This document shows, one piece after another, positions 50,655 through 62,311 of a stretch of DNA of 64,000 nucleotides (its first letter is position 1; every line of letters starts with the position of its first letter). Source of the stretch: Rotaria sordida (taxonomy: Eukaryota > Rotifera > Eurotatoria > Philodinida > Philodinidae). Both the position numbers and the translations under genes were made by a program. The stretch covers positions 124,001-188,000 of the forward strand of contig CAJNOL010000167.1 of NCBI GenBank assembly GCA_905250125.1, given 5' to 3'. The notes below the pieces were generated by a model that saw only the letters and a program-made list of their open reading frames with translations, ran no database searches and was not told the DNA's origin.

Positions 50655-51090
50655 ATGAATATTCTGGAAAGAGTTCATGCCGTTAGGTTATTGGTGTGAA
50701 CATGTTGCACTTTTACGGTGCATGTCATAGTTATAGAAAAACTGATTTTCAAGTTTCGATCTGAAACTTTGCATAGAAACAGAGAATAGTTTTTTTTTTC
50801 TGAATGTTTCAGATCTTGTTGTTGTTGTTCCTATTCTAAAATACAACTATGACAATAGTGTATCTTTTACATCGCTCATATATAACGATAGATTTGATGT
50901 TCTTATTTGAGAATAGAAACAAATCGAAAGACTTCAAACTGTTCTCGTTAAGGTGTGTCTCTATGCAAAATTTCAAATCGCAATTCAAAAATCAGGTTTA
51001 TTGTTACCACGGCATTCATTTACAACATACTATACAAGTGCAATATTTCCGTAGCAATAATCTAAAGGCATAAGCGGCACGTCATAGTAG
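50655..51090. repeat. Foldback element, ~180-bp imperfect arms
   Basis: The left arm (about 50655-50840) complements the right arm (about 50910-51085). Landmarks: CTGATTTTCAAGTTTCGATC against AATTCAAAAATCAGG, GAAACTTTGCATAGA against TCTATGCAAAATTTC, and TTATTGGTGTGAACATG against the complement near 51045. The word TCATGCCGTTAGGTTA near the left end matches the 15433-16002 element. It lies immediately upstream of the hAT relic. Confidence 0.85.
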
Positions 51091-51179
51091 CGAGGAGGAG
51101 CAATTTCTACCTCTACAGAAAACTAATGGTAGCAATAAAACATTATTGCTATGCCTAATAACCCATATTCCGATAGTTG

Positions 51180-51471
51180 TTAGAAGAACGTTTATGCACT
51201 ATGTGACTTGTATTATTTTCTTCTGAGGCTCTACTTTCAGCATATATCAATTTCAGTTAATACATATGAATGTGAACGAAGTTTGTCTTCGTTGAAAAGA
51301 CTTAAAACATACATTTGTAACACAACAGGTCAAGAGAGATTATTAAGTTTATCTGTAATAAACATTGAATGTAGTTTTGACATTGATTTAAATACTATTG
51401 TAACTGAATTTGTATCGAAAAACAAAAATAGAACAAAAAAGAATTTTGAAAATATCAAATATAAGTTTTGA
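51180..51471 (+). pseudogene. hAT-superfamily transposase relic (C-terminal dimerisation domain)
   Basis: The open frame 51208-51471 contains ECERSLSSLKRLKTYICN, then QERLLSLSVINIECSFDIDL and TIVTEFVSKNKNR. This is the order of the hAT dimerisation domain (ERSFS-LKRIK-L...RL..L..L.I), as in ZMYM/52-kDa-repressor-like hAT proteins. A few in-frame residues may continue upstream from about 51180. The rest of a transposase (RNase H-like domain, BED finger) is not present nearby, so this is a fragment and not functional. It shows that hAT elements have been active in this lineage. It might have mobilised some of the surrounding non-autonomous inverted-repeat elements, which is inference. Confidence 0.8.
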
Positions 51472-52599
51472 AATCGAAAACTTATTATTATTATTGATTT
51501 AAAAAATTTATTGCTACTTCTAGAAGCTTTAGCATGCGCCGTCAATATCTAAAGATATGAACTCTTTTCAAAATATTCATAACTCGTTTGAGTCTACATA
51601 ATGCAAAGAGTCTCGACACAAAAGTGATTTATCAGTTTCTCGTAAGAGATATTGGAAGCATTACTTTTTGGACTTTTAATTATTCTTAAGTACCGAAAAA
51701 TATGAATAATATATATTAAGGGTCAAGGAGATTTCTTAAAAAAAACTGTTTCTAACTTATTAAATTATTTATTTATTATGAAGAATATGAATTGAACTCT
51801 TCAACATGCGACAATTTCTATTTACGTAGCTTAACTGGTTTCAATCATCCAATTGCTTTCATATAAACCAGAACTTTGATAAGTTCTTTTGACATAATCT
51901 AATTTCAATGAAAATCTAATTTTGTCCTATTCATTGGTTTCTATTTCGAGTCTTCAAGTATGCGGAAATGGAACTGTTAGAAACCTAGTGCTTAGATAAA
52001 ATCAACTATTCAATAATTCCTTTTCATATTAAAAAAAAATTCAACATGAAATTCAGTTTACATGAGAAGAACTAAGTTCGAAATCGTTTTTTTTGAATCA
52101 ATTCTTCGAATTTATTGAATTAAAAGCTGTTATACACTTAATCGGAGTACTATACTGATAATCATATTATAATACTTGTCATAAGAGACATATGCAAATC
52201 TATATTGAATAATGGAAATATTTTTATGTCTGGCATAGACAGCTTTGACTATGGATTTAATGTTTTCTATTGTTTAAAAAAGAAAATAATGATGATAAAT
52301 AAATAAATATTCATCTTCATTTTTGTTTCATTGTAATCAAAACATATGATCATAAATTTATTATATTTCAATATTATTCTCAATGATATGAAATCCTTTT
52401 TTGTTTACATTTCTTATTCTCACAATCAAAAAAGCTTTCATTAAATTCAAGTTCTAAATATCAAAAAAAGAACATTGAAGATTATTTTTAATACTTAGGA
52501 TTGACTAAAATTTCTAACAATACTGAATTAAAAATAAAAAGATATTTTTAATTTAATTTTATTAAATATTCAAAATAATGATCATAATTATTTTTACAA

Positions 52600-53560
52600 A
52601 GTTCCATTCTTTGTAGCTGCTTTTTTAAACTCTACTTTCCTAGTAGATAAACATGTTACTTTTTGTACAAAATTAGTTTTAAAAAAATTGTGTCTTATTT
52701 TCTATGTAATTTGTTCTCTTTGTACAACTTTGTTTAGCATCAAAATTCTTAATGTCAAAAAAAAAAAATAACCAATTGTTTTCCAAAAAAAAAAAGAATT
52801 AATAAAATTTAATGCTGTCCAAATACATACATTTTGTAAACATGAAATCACAGTGTGAATTCAATTGTACAGAGATAAAAGTGTCTATGTTCTATCGCTA
52901 CAAAGTTATGATTACTTGAAGAGTAATATCTTTGCGTTAAGAAAGATATATATATATTTGATAGAAAAATTAGTACATATATTTTAATAAGAGGTATGTG
53001 TATTCTATTCCTATGAATTGGCTGTTAGATAAAAAAAAAGAATTTTATTAAGTAATAAATCTCTGTCTCACACTGAAAATGAATTACATTTTGTAAACAA
53101 GCAATGTCAATCCTCTATTATTACAAACTGGCTGCATAAAAAGTGCATATGATTAGTAAAAAGCAATCTGTTCCTCTATTCTTATGTATTTACAGCCCAA
53201 TAACAAAGAAAGAAAATATCTCTCTATCTCCAAAAATTGAATATTAAACGTAGTGATGGATTTGAGGGGTGATCGCTTTCTTCCGAAAAGATTTTTCTTA
53301 ATAGAAAAAGACTTAAAAATAAGCTGATAATAATTTTCATGAGTTTCAAAATATATTCTTTGATCTTGATCGCCCTCTTCTCCACTGAAGCACACTCATC
53401 ATAAAAACCCAAAATCCTCTTCAACTGATTAAATAGAGAAAAATGAACTTACATTAAAAAAGAACTATTCATGTTCCTATTTTCATGAATTGAGTATTCA
53501 ATGGGAAAAATGATATATATATATATATGATGTAAGATGTATCTATTTTCTATTACTACA
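52600..53560. repeat. Diverged dispersed/tandem motif array
   Basis: Variants of a word resembling TTCTATTCCTACAAATTGGCTG recur at about 52895, 53000, 53115, 53170, 53470 and 53540. Several are preceded by ATTTTGTAAACA and followed by an A-rich run. Spacing is irregular (about 60-300 bp) and identity is low, so this is a weak call: possibly a decayed satellite or an old repeated insertion. Confidence 0.4.
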
Positions 53561-54419
53561 AATTAACTATGTGTAAGAAAAAAAAAGGATAGACTTCTGT
53601 TAACCAATAAGCTGACGTTTTCTGTCATTATGTGGTTACTGGAAGTAGGGTTATAAGTGTTGCGTTGATACTCTGTTTGGATAATGCTTGTCAAACTCAC
53701 CTATGATAATAATTTCTATTTGAGAAATGAAATATTTATCAACTGATCTATTGCTCGTAGAAAGTAACTTTCGAATTCAATATCAATCTAAATGTATTTT
53801 TTTATATTTTGATTAAATATATCCGAAAGTATATAGCTGTTTAATTATACTAAAATATTTGCTACGATGAATGTTTGCACCTACACGTCGATATTGAGTA
53901 GGCGTATAGCATTCATCTATAGTAGATTTCATAATTTTTCTCAGAATTATAACTAGTATGAATTCCACTTTTGGGGATTTAGAACCCTTTCCTTCGTGCA
54001 TTAATTCCTCATTATAATCTGAATTACAAAAAAATATATTAGACAAATTGCACTAACTCAATTGAAATAAATATTTTTAGCATTAGAATAAATTAGAGAA
54101 AGAAAAAAAAACAGAATGGATATCTATCACTCTGGTTAAAGTAAATAGCTAATAAAAGTGAATTCTCAAAGAAAAACTAAATCTAATTTGGTATAAAAAA
54201 AGTTGAGTGAAAAATTTTAGTCCATAGATGCTCAAACTTTTGAGATACCATGGACAATTTTTGATTAAAATAATTTTTCAACCAATTTTCTGTATAAATG
54301 TAACTAAATTGTACAGACAAATGGATAAAAAAAAGCAGTAAAAAATCGACTAAAATTTGCTATTTTTTATTCAAAAAACGTGAAAAATCGATATGTCTGT
54401 CCGCTTGGAATTCTGGAAT

Positions 54420-55260
54420 GTTATTTAACTATTTTGGAAACCACACGAGTCAATGATTCTTCATTTTGTTTGATCCAATCAATTACTCTTGATAGACTCA
54501 TTTAACCAAAAATGACATGGTATTACGTCTGATGACAGTAGTTAATGTTGCATTATATTGACATCTTCTTGTGTTACATAATTAATAACATCTGAATGAG
54601 TATGAACTCGGGCATTGTCATGAAGCAATTTTACACTTTTCGCATCCGATGACTTTCTTTATTTACATATGGCATTGACAACAGGTTTGAGGCAATACTC
54701 AAGATAATAGTTGTGATATAGTCTTGTCTTTATCTACACTATGTATAAGAACAGAACCATATGATTTAAAGAATATCGAAAATAAAGTTTTTGTTGTTCA
54801 AATTTATTTTGGCGAACAATAGTCGTTGGTGATTCATCTTCACTAGTCCAGCTTGTGTTAGTTGATTTGGGTCCAACTTGGTTATGATTTCTTACCTGTA
54901 ATAATATTACATAATCATAAAATTTCACCAAATTTTTGCGATAAGTTCTAATTTATTCCTGCTTTTCTTCATCATTGAGTTGATGAGACACCAGACGTCA
55001 TCTTCGAATAATCAAGGATTATTCGCTCTATTGTACCATAAGAGAGAAGTTTCAGCTATATAAGTTGAATGTAGATCACTGTTGATAACCTGTTATGCTA
55101 GTCCAATATTTACATTTGTCAGCTCGGAAATCAGACGATTAAATCAAAGATCATCATTAATATCTTCTCTTCCTTGAAACTGTTCGATATGATGGAACAT
55201 TAGATTCCAATGCTATCGTAAGTTCCTCATGAATTGTCTTTGTATCTATTCTCAAAATTC
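54420..55260 (-). pseudogene. Decayed mariner (Tc1/mariner superfamily) transposase
   Basis: Reading the minus strand with several frameshifts and stops, successive blocks match mariner transposases in order. They are a TIHEELTIALES/PSYRTVSR helix-turn-helix region (about 55250-55160), a HQLNDEEKQE-like block followed by NLVKFYD (about 54990-54915), TSWTSEDESPTTI (about 54840), a VLIHSVDKDKTI-like block (about 54750), LLHDNARVHT (about 54635-54605), and DVIPCHFWLNESIKSN (about 54540-54480). The second catalytic-Asp block is intact. The third block has His where mariner has the catalytic Asp (PCDFW-like), and the first Asp (TGDE) block is missing. The element is therefore dead. I could not identify its terminal inverted repeats. 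Confidence 0.85.
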
Positions 55261-55519
55261 CATATCTAAATCATGCAAAAATCGACGATTTTATTGTGGT
55301 TAATCGCCTAAACTAGTGATTTTTGCCGATTTTTAAAGGAAATTGCAATTATTTAAATAATATTTCTGATGATCCGATCTTGTCTTAATATTTGGATCTA
55401 CGATTATGCCTATGTCTCGACGTGTATACTGCCATCGTTTACCCTCGTGCTCATACATGTTCCCCGTGAATGAGAAGAGAGATGATCTAACAAGAGCACC
55501 ATTTCAAGTGATAAATTGT

Positions 55520-55905
55520 TTTTTCAGAGTTATAGCCATTTTACGCGAATGTTAGGCTATGACATAACTTGTAGTAACAAATCGAATGAAGTATATTTCA
55601 ACGTAAACTTTAGTCTACAGATAGGTTTACTTGTGGCTAGAATATCCTGAAAACAATGTTTCCTTCGCAAGATATTGAATGTACAAAAATTACTCAAATC
55701 CCCTGAATTTCAGGTTTTTTGAAAATTCAATATCTGGCGAAAGAAATATTCTTGTGAGCTAAAACTTTCAAGACATTCTAGTCACAAATAAACCTATCTG
55801 TGGGTCAAAGTTCAGGTCGAAATGCCGTCATTCAATTTGTTGGTACATATCGTACCATAGCCTGAAATGATTATAACTCTGAAAAGAACGTTTAAGGGCA
55901 TTCTT
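55520..55905. repeat. Foldback element, ~170-bp arms, ~35-bp loop
   Basis: The left arm (about 55520-55692) complements the right arm (about 55727-55905). Landmarks: TTCAGAGTTATAGCCATTTT against ATGATTATAACTCTGAA, TAGGCTATG against CATAGCCTGA, ACAGATAGGTTTACTTGTGG against CACAAATAAACCTATCTGTG, and AGATATTGAAT against ATTCAATATCT. The word AAGTGATAAATTGTTTTTTC just inside the left end is shared with sequence beside the elements at 24325 and 50655. It lies a few hundred bases from the mariner relic. Confidence 0.9.
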
Positions 55906-56600
55906 CCTCCTGAAATTTCTCATATCTTATTGAGGTCTACCTTGTGTGTAGAGTTCGAACTTAAAAACGATTTATTATTTGAAACAATTCCCTTGTAAAT
56001 AGAAGAAAAAAATATTTATTTTTATATAATGATACTTACTGTTAAAGTTTGATGGAAAATCGTCAAAAGTGACGCGATTTTGATGACATAGGATAGTTTG
56101 AATTTGAACATAGCATTGTTTAAATTTATTATCTATATTTCAAAATTATTTTTTTTTGTTGTAATAGAAGATTCTATGTGAAAGAGTGTTAGAACTAAAC
56201 CTAAAATTGAGTTATTATATAAATTATCGTACACAAGTCATTCTATTTCATGCAACAGATTCTCTGATTTTGACTGATTTACAAAATTACCAGCAATGTT
56301 TCCAAACTTTTGATTGAATCTAAATAAAAATTCGAAACTTTGATCTACAAATAGAAATTAAAAATGATATACCTCTATATCGATCAATTCAATTTATTTT
56401 AATATTTTTTTCTCATGAACGCGCGTGTTTTTTTTTTCTTTTTTTGTTGTTTTGCATATATCTTACATTATATTCGATCGAAAAAACAATTAACTAACAA
56501 CATATATACAACATTTTTAATCTTCTATTAATCTTTTTTTTTTCTTGCACCACACTTCGATCAAATAATTCAAAAACAAATTAAAACAAAAAAAAAAGAA

Positions 56601-59316
56601 ATGGTCTATCGTGATCGTAAAGGTTTATCACCGACGAATGATCCAATTCAAACATCAAATAATCGTGATCGTTATTTAGATAATTGTTTTTTATTATGTA
56701 TTAATCGTAATGATGATACAGATATACCTGAAATTCATCGATTAGATAATAATAATCTTATGCGAGAATTATGTAATAAAAATCCATTAAATCAAATTAA
56801 GTCACAACAAAAATCAAAAGCTTATTTACAAAATCAACGAGGACAAACAATTGAAAATTATGATTATGATTATGATGATGACAATGATGATAATAATGAT
56901 GATGATAATATAATAAATCTACCAAAACAACAAAAAGATCGTGATTATATTTATAGACGAAAACAAAATCAATATGATCGAGATTCACAATTTATAACAA
57001 ATCGTTCAAAATATCAACGAGATAATACAATTGATAATTATTATAATTATGATCAATATTCACGAACACCTAAATATAATCATTATCGTAATAATTATAA
57101 TATAATGCAACATAGTGATGATGATGAATTATCTGTATATGAAGTAAGTTAATTATAATTATATTAATATAATTATGTTATTTTAGGTATATGTACCCAC
57201 AAATACATTAAATCGTTTAGGAGATAAACGACTAAATAATAATATGGTTTTAATTGATTATGAAGATGTATCAATGTTGCGTGACATACGACAACCAACA
57301 ACACCTTATGGATATCCACAACAAGTATGAAATCAAAAAAAAAACTAAAACACCAACAACATTTTACTATAGAATATATCGCCACAATATAATAACTATG
57401 CACCTTTAAATCAATATAATGAATATGGTTTACAATATCCATATGATTTATCATCAGATTTAACAAGAATTCGTGATGGTCAACAACCGTTTTATCAAAA
57501 TAATCTATTACAACAACAACAACAACCACGATTAGGTAATTGTTATAGAAATGAAGACGATCGACTATATTGTAATTTTAAATGATTTATTGAATTTATT
57601 TTTAGATTCACCACAATCTGGTCCACTTTTACCGACAAATATTCCAATTGATCAGTCAAATACAATTAATATTCGTCGTCATATTTATTCACCATCTCAA
57701 CTTCCACAAGGTCTTACTGAAGGACAACTTGTTATGTTATTACAAAAAGGTAGTCAATATCAACAAATTAAATCTGCTCCAACAGGACAACTTTTTCCTA
57801 TTCAAAAAGAAACACAAGTATATATTTATTAACAATTAAACAATTCTATATATATATATAATTATAATTTAGCCATCATCAACAGCAGCAGTCGTAGTTG
57901 CTCCTCAAGCTACCCTAGTACCAAGTACTCCTGTAGAAGCTTTAAAAAGTCCTCCATATGGTTAGTTTTCTTCTATAATGAGTGTCGAAGAAATAATGAG
58001 CCAATTTTATCTTTACGTAATCATTGAAATTTTCAGGAAAGACTCATTTAATAGAGAATTTAGTTTTCTAGAAAATCTGCTATTTGAAATTTTTAAAACT
58101 TTATCTACTTAAAATTTCAAAAAACATTCTCTCCATATCAATCATATTGATCCTCTATGAATTTTCAATATCATCAGAAAATTCTGTATCTAGCCATGGA
58201 TTTTTCGTAACTTTGCTTTTAACTATTTTTTTGAAAACTTTTCGAATCGACTATTGGGTCCAAAATTTTGAGATCCAGGCCCGTTTTATTGAACATTTTT
58301 AGAATGCCGACCCGGTCGAACCGTATTTTGATGCTCTCAATGAAATTTTCTAATCAAAAATGGATAGTCGTTCATAAGATACAAAATACTTTTTTCTGTG
58401 TTTTTTTGTATTCGGTGCCTAGCTTACCGTACACATTTTTCAGACGACTAGAGTCCATTGGGTACAATATTTTCGTATCCGAATCCAATCCGATAGGTTC
58501 TATCGATACAACACGTAATTTTTTATATAATCATATACAAATACTGAATATATATAGTCACTCGGCATGTCAATTTAAAGCGTTTTACATACAAAACAAA
58601 AAGAGCACAGTGTAATTTTGAAATTAATATCTGTGCGTATTTTAAATACTGTTCCGATAATTATTGAGTTCTACAAATTTCAAATAGCAGATTTTTGTAG
58701 CGAATTAAATTTTCTATCAAATGAATCTTATATCGTGAAATCTTCATCGATTACATAAAGATAAAAGTGACTCATTATGTATGCATCATCTGTTAGATTA
58801 TCTTTTTTTTTCTTTCTTCAAATAATTTTAGCTCCATCAGCACAAATAAAAATGTCTCAAGTACCGTGAGTGTGTTTGATATAAATTTCTTTTTTTAATG
58901 ATTTTTCATATTTTTATTGATTAGACCACAAATAATTGATCATTCATTAACAAATGATGATAAAATTTCTATCGTAGATGAAATAACTAAACCAATGAGT
59001 ACATTATATACAACAAATTCTATAAGACCATTAAAAGATATTGTTGAATCAAGAGAAGAAAGTAAAGAAAAGAAAAAAGATAAAATTAGTGATGAGTAAG
59101 TTTTAAATATAATAAAACAATTTTCTATTTTAATAAAAACAAAGAAATTCTCTTTCTTAGAAAAAAAGATAAAAAATCCGAAAAAGAGTATGTATTTAGG
59201 TGTTTTGTTTTTTATTTTTTTTATATTCTAATTCATTTTATTCTAGTGGTAGTCATAAAAAAGATAGTAAAAAAGAAAAATCAAGTGGAAAAGATGCAAA
59301 GAAAAAAAAGAAATAA
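56601..59316 (+). CDS. Disordered Asn/Tyr/Asp-rich protein with Lys-rich tail, family not recognised
   Basis: Nine exons: 56601-57143, 57187-57324, 57373-57535, 57606-57817, 57873-57960, 58832-58865, 58925-59095, 59161-59187, 59247-59316. All have GT-AG borders and consistent phases, giving 481 residues. The start is the first ATG after an A-rich leader (AAAAAAAAAGAAATGG). Composition changes along the protein. Residues 1-180 are rich in Asn, Asp, Tyr and Arg, with a DYDYDYDDDNDDNNDDD acidic run. The middle is Gln/Pro/Tyr-rich (PQYNNYAPLNQYNEYGLQYP), then comes a more ordered-looking block (QLPQGLTEGQLVMLLQKGSQ, about residue 310). A Pro/Val/Ala-rich stretch follows, then a Lys/Glu/Ser tail ending in KKKKK. 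No transmembrane segment, signal peptide or known domain is visible. Exon 8 is a 27-nt microexon coding only Lys/Glu/Asp/Ser. Intron 5 (871 bp) contains a TIR element. Function unknown. Confidence 0.8.
57985..58790. mobile_element. Non-autonomous element with ~115-bp terminal inverted repeats
   Basis: The left arm (about 57996-58110, with TTTTATCTTTACGTAATC and AAAATCTGCTATTTGAAAT) is the reverse complement of the right arm (about 58670-58785, with ATTTCAAATAGCAGATTTTT and GATTACATAAAGATAAAA). The interior of about 560 bp has no transposase-like frame. It fills most of intron 5 of the 56601-59316 gene. The two termini are the best preserved parts, as expected for a MITE. Confidence 0.88.
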
Positions 59317-59346
59317 TTATCAAATGAACATATTTTCTTTTTTGAA

Positions 59347-59366
59347 CAAATAAATAAATAAATAAA
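59347..59366 (+). terminator. Tandem polyadenylation signals
   Basis: Overlapping AATAAA words (AAATAAATAAATAAATAAAC) lie about 30 nt after the stop codon of the Lys-tailed protein and are followed by a T-rich run, which is the usual arrangement for 3' end formation. Confidence 0.6.
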
Positions 59367-60670
59367 CATTTTCTTTTTTTTTTTGCTTGTTCTTTATCAT
59401 TTGCTTAAAATATATGATTATCATAGGATAATTATCATTATTTAAATAGGGTGGAGTTTTAACGATCAATTCATTCGAATAATATGAATACAAAACAACT
59501 GATCAATCCAATGAAATTATAGACTGATGATGATATGAGAAGTGTGCATGTATGTTTGAGATGGCATCTTCCTTACGGCGAATTTCTTTTGGTGTATATT
59601 CAGTCTGTTTCTGAGACAGGACACATAGATATGAATCGAAAATATCCAATTGATGAATGTCAGTCAGCTGCTAGCCTCGATGTGTCAGGGTATATGTTTC
59701 GTCGGCAATATACTTTCACCTTCTTGTTCTTTTTTTCTTTTTTTTTTTTTACCCATAATTACAAGCAAAAAAGATAGAGACACTCATCGATCTCTCTTTA
59801 TGTCAAATATATATGCACATTGAGTTAAGAAATGAGTGGGAGGGTCTTGTCAAAGAAATGAACCGTTTTAATGATTAATTCATATTATATGTACAAGGTT
59901 GTATATGAATTGAAGTTTGTTAAAAGCATAAAACATATGTATTTAAAATAAGATTCAAGAATACACTAGATTATTTTAAAAAAACAAAATTGTTCAGTTT
60001 AAATTTTCACACCTATGAAAGAAATCATTAAACATTAGGATTAGTTTTGTACATCAACAAGCAGATGTTTCATTTTCCTGTTTTTTTTTTTTAGCATCAA
60101 TTTATTATCTTGAGCTCGCGTCAAAGTAAAATAACAACGGGATATAATTGAAACAAACTGTTCGCGTTGTTGTTCCGCTAAGTGTCTATTTCTATCTTGG
60201 TAGATGTAACATCCATAACTACCCATCTGTCTGTCACTCGTTTCCTTAGTTCGTTTCTTTTGCACGTCAATAATGTGCATCACATCTAACATCGAGCAAA
60301 AAAGAAGAATGTGTTAGAGTCGGTAACGCCCACCCTAGGGCATAAGTATATGGCTCATTTCTATCAAGAGATGAAGCCTTTCCTTTACACAAATGATCTA
60401 ATTATCATTTTTATTAAAAGGAGACAATGAATAATAATAGAAAGAATACGAAGCGAAAAAAAAAGCAACCTATCGTCTGTCTAGGTGATAATTTTCATAA
60501 GGAATGTCTTTTCTTTCAATCGTTTTATAAATATATGAATTAATATTGCGTAGGATTTATGAGTTCGTTCATGGGTGACATTTGCATTCATTCATACGTT
60601 CGCCTGTCGATTAACTGTCATCTAATGGACTCGCACTCTCACTCATCGTCTCGAAAGTGATTTCATTTAT

Positions 60671-60672
60671 AC

Positions 60673-60703
<31 letters not shown>
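60671..60703. repeat. (ACAT)n microsatellite
   Basis: About seven uninterrupted CATA/ACAT tetranucleotide units in the 5' flank of the GATA gene. Confidence 0.92.
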
Positions 60704-62311
60704 GATATATTCATAGTATACCTGTATAGTATGTCACATTCGTCTCTTTCCTCATATTTTTTTTTTACGTTCTCGATTAATTCAATGATTGATCATATAT
60801 ATAGATAAACAAATATCAACGCTGTCAAGCAAGCAAGCAAAATATAACCAATATAATGAGAATGTTTCTTTTTTTTGTGACATTTAGAAAAAAAAGAAAA
60901 AGAAAAAACTTTCTTATTATTTCTATAGAATGTTTTCTTAATCAATCTATTTAAAATATTTAATTGGTGAAATTATTTTTCTGATAATCATCATTTACCA
61001 ATATATATGTTCTATGTTGTTCAATATCGACCTATTCATTCAGAAAAAAAAAACAAAAAAGCTAAAATGCTCCGTAGGTGGTCTACAAGATGATAAAGCA
61101 TATACAACATATACATAAACACGACAAGAACTTGAAAATGTTGCATCATTCATCATATTTTATTTTCTTCAAACAAATATTTGTGCGTGTTAGATCGAAA
61201 TGCCGCATAATAATTCTTCTTGATTAACGAGCTAAACATTAAAGCAAAAAGAAAAATATTCGTTATTTTTTTTTTAATCATCAAAATAAAGGAGTATCTC
61301 GAGCGGAAAGGAGTCGATGGATGGATTACCTTTTCCATTCTAGAAAAATTTTCGTTTCTTTCCAGTGAAGTTCTAGTATTTTATTGAATTGTTTTTTTGT
61401 GCTTACCTATTTCCAAAAAAACAAAAAAAAAACACGCTCGACTCCCTCCTTCCTCGCTAGATCTGATTAACATCATTAAAAATTTTTTAATCGATCTTCT
61501 GATTCGTCGTCTTTCCTCTTCTCTCCATCCCCCCCTAATCCTTGCTATCTCGAGACATTGCTTATCAAAATCATTTTATATTTAATAAACAAAAAGTAAT
61601 TAATATTGATTAAGCAAATATTGACTCTGATATAACAGAAAACTAATCATGTTGATGTCAATCGTCGTTGTTTTTTCTTTTTTTCTTTTTTATTCCAATC
61701 AGATAACATCGTTCTCATTTATCATTGGACAAAAATACACATATTATCAATCGACCAATCCAATTGTATATATTACTCCGAACAAAAAGAAAAAAGAAAA
61801 AAAAAAATCGATAGTGTTCGTTTGACGAGTACGAACATCTTCTATGTCTTTTTTCTCTCGCATGAATGCATTTATCTGATTAGTCGTTATATTACGATAG
61901 AAAAAAGGAAGAAGACCAGAACATATACACATACATATACGAAACACAAATTGCCTTGTACACCAAACCAAAGGAGAGAGAGAGAGGTGGGTAATAGAAA
62001 AAAAATCTAGATGAATGCGTATCTTGTCATAAGAATCTTGCTCTTTGCCATATTACTATTCGCTATTCGTTTTTTGCTCATATATAGAAGAAAAAAAAAA
62101 ATAATATGCTGTTGTTATCTATTCTACCGGTCAACGCGTGTAACTTGTAGTTTCAACAAAAGATCCTATCGAAGACAAGATATATGAGCGAGGAAAAAAA
62201 GAAGGATATTTGCGGATCTATCAAAAATTAAGATAAATCCGTTTCATCATCATTCTTACATTCTTTATTCGATTAGACAACAACACAAAAAAAGAACATA
62301 ATAACCTATTC

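Larger units (their letters stand above)
49826..56600. other. 6.8-kb gene-free region rich in transposon relics
   Basis: The region between two divergent genes contains an hAT fragment, a mariner fragment and two long inverted repeats (listed separately), plus a stretch (about 52600-53560) of diverged repeated motifs. The remainder (49.9-50.6, 51.6-52.5, 53.6-54.4 and 55.9-56.6 kb) shows no feature I can support. The part next to 56601 should hold the promoter of the downstream gene. Confidence 0.6.
59317..62311. other. 3-kb intergenic region upstream of the GATA factor
   Basis: No gene supported. It contains the 3' end signals of the preceding gene and an (ACAT)n tract (both listed separately). 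The part between about 60.5 and 62.3 kb should include the GATA promoter and 5' leader. The open frame 60041-60292 (minus) lacks recognisable content. Confidence 0.5.

Noticed and set aside
60041..60292. 83-codon minus-strand frame between the Lys-tailed gene and GATA
   Set aside because: Composition is not clearly coding, there are no matching splice sites, and no family was recognised.
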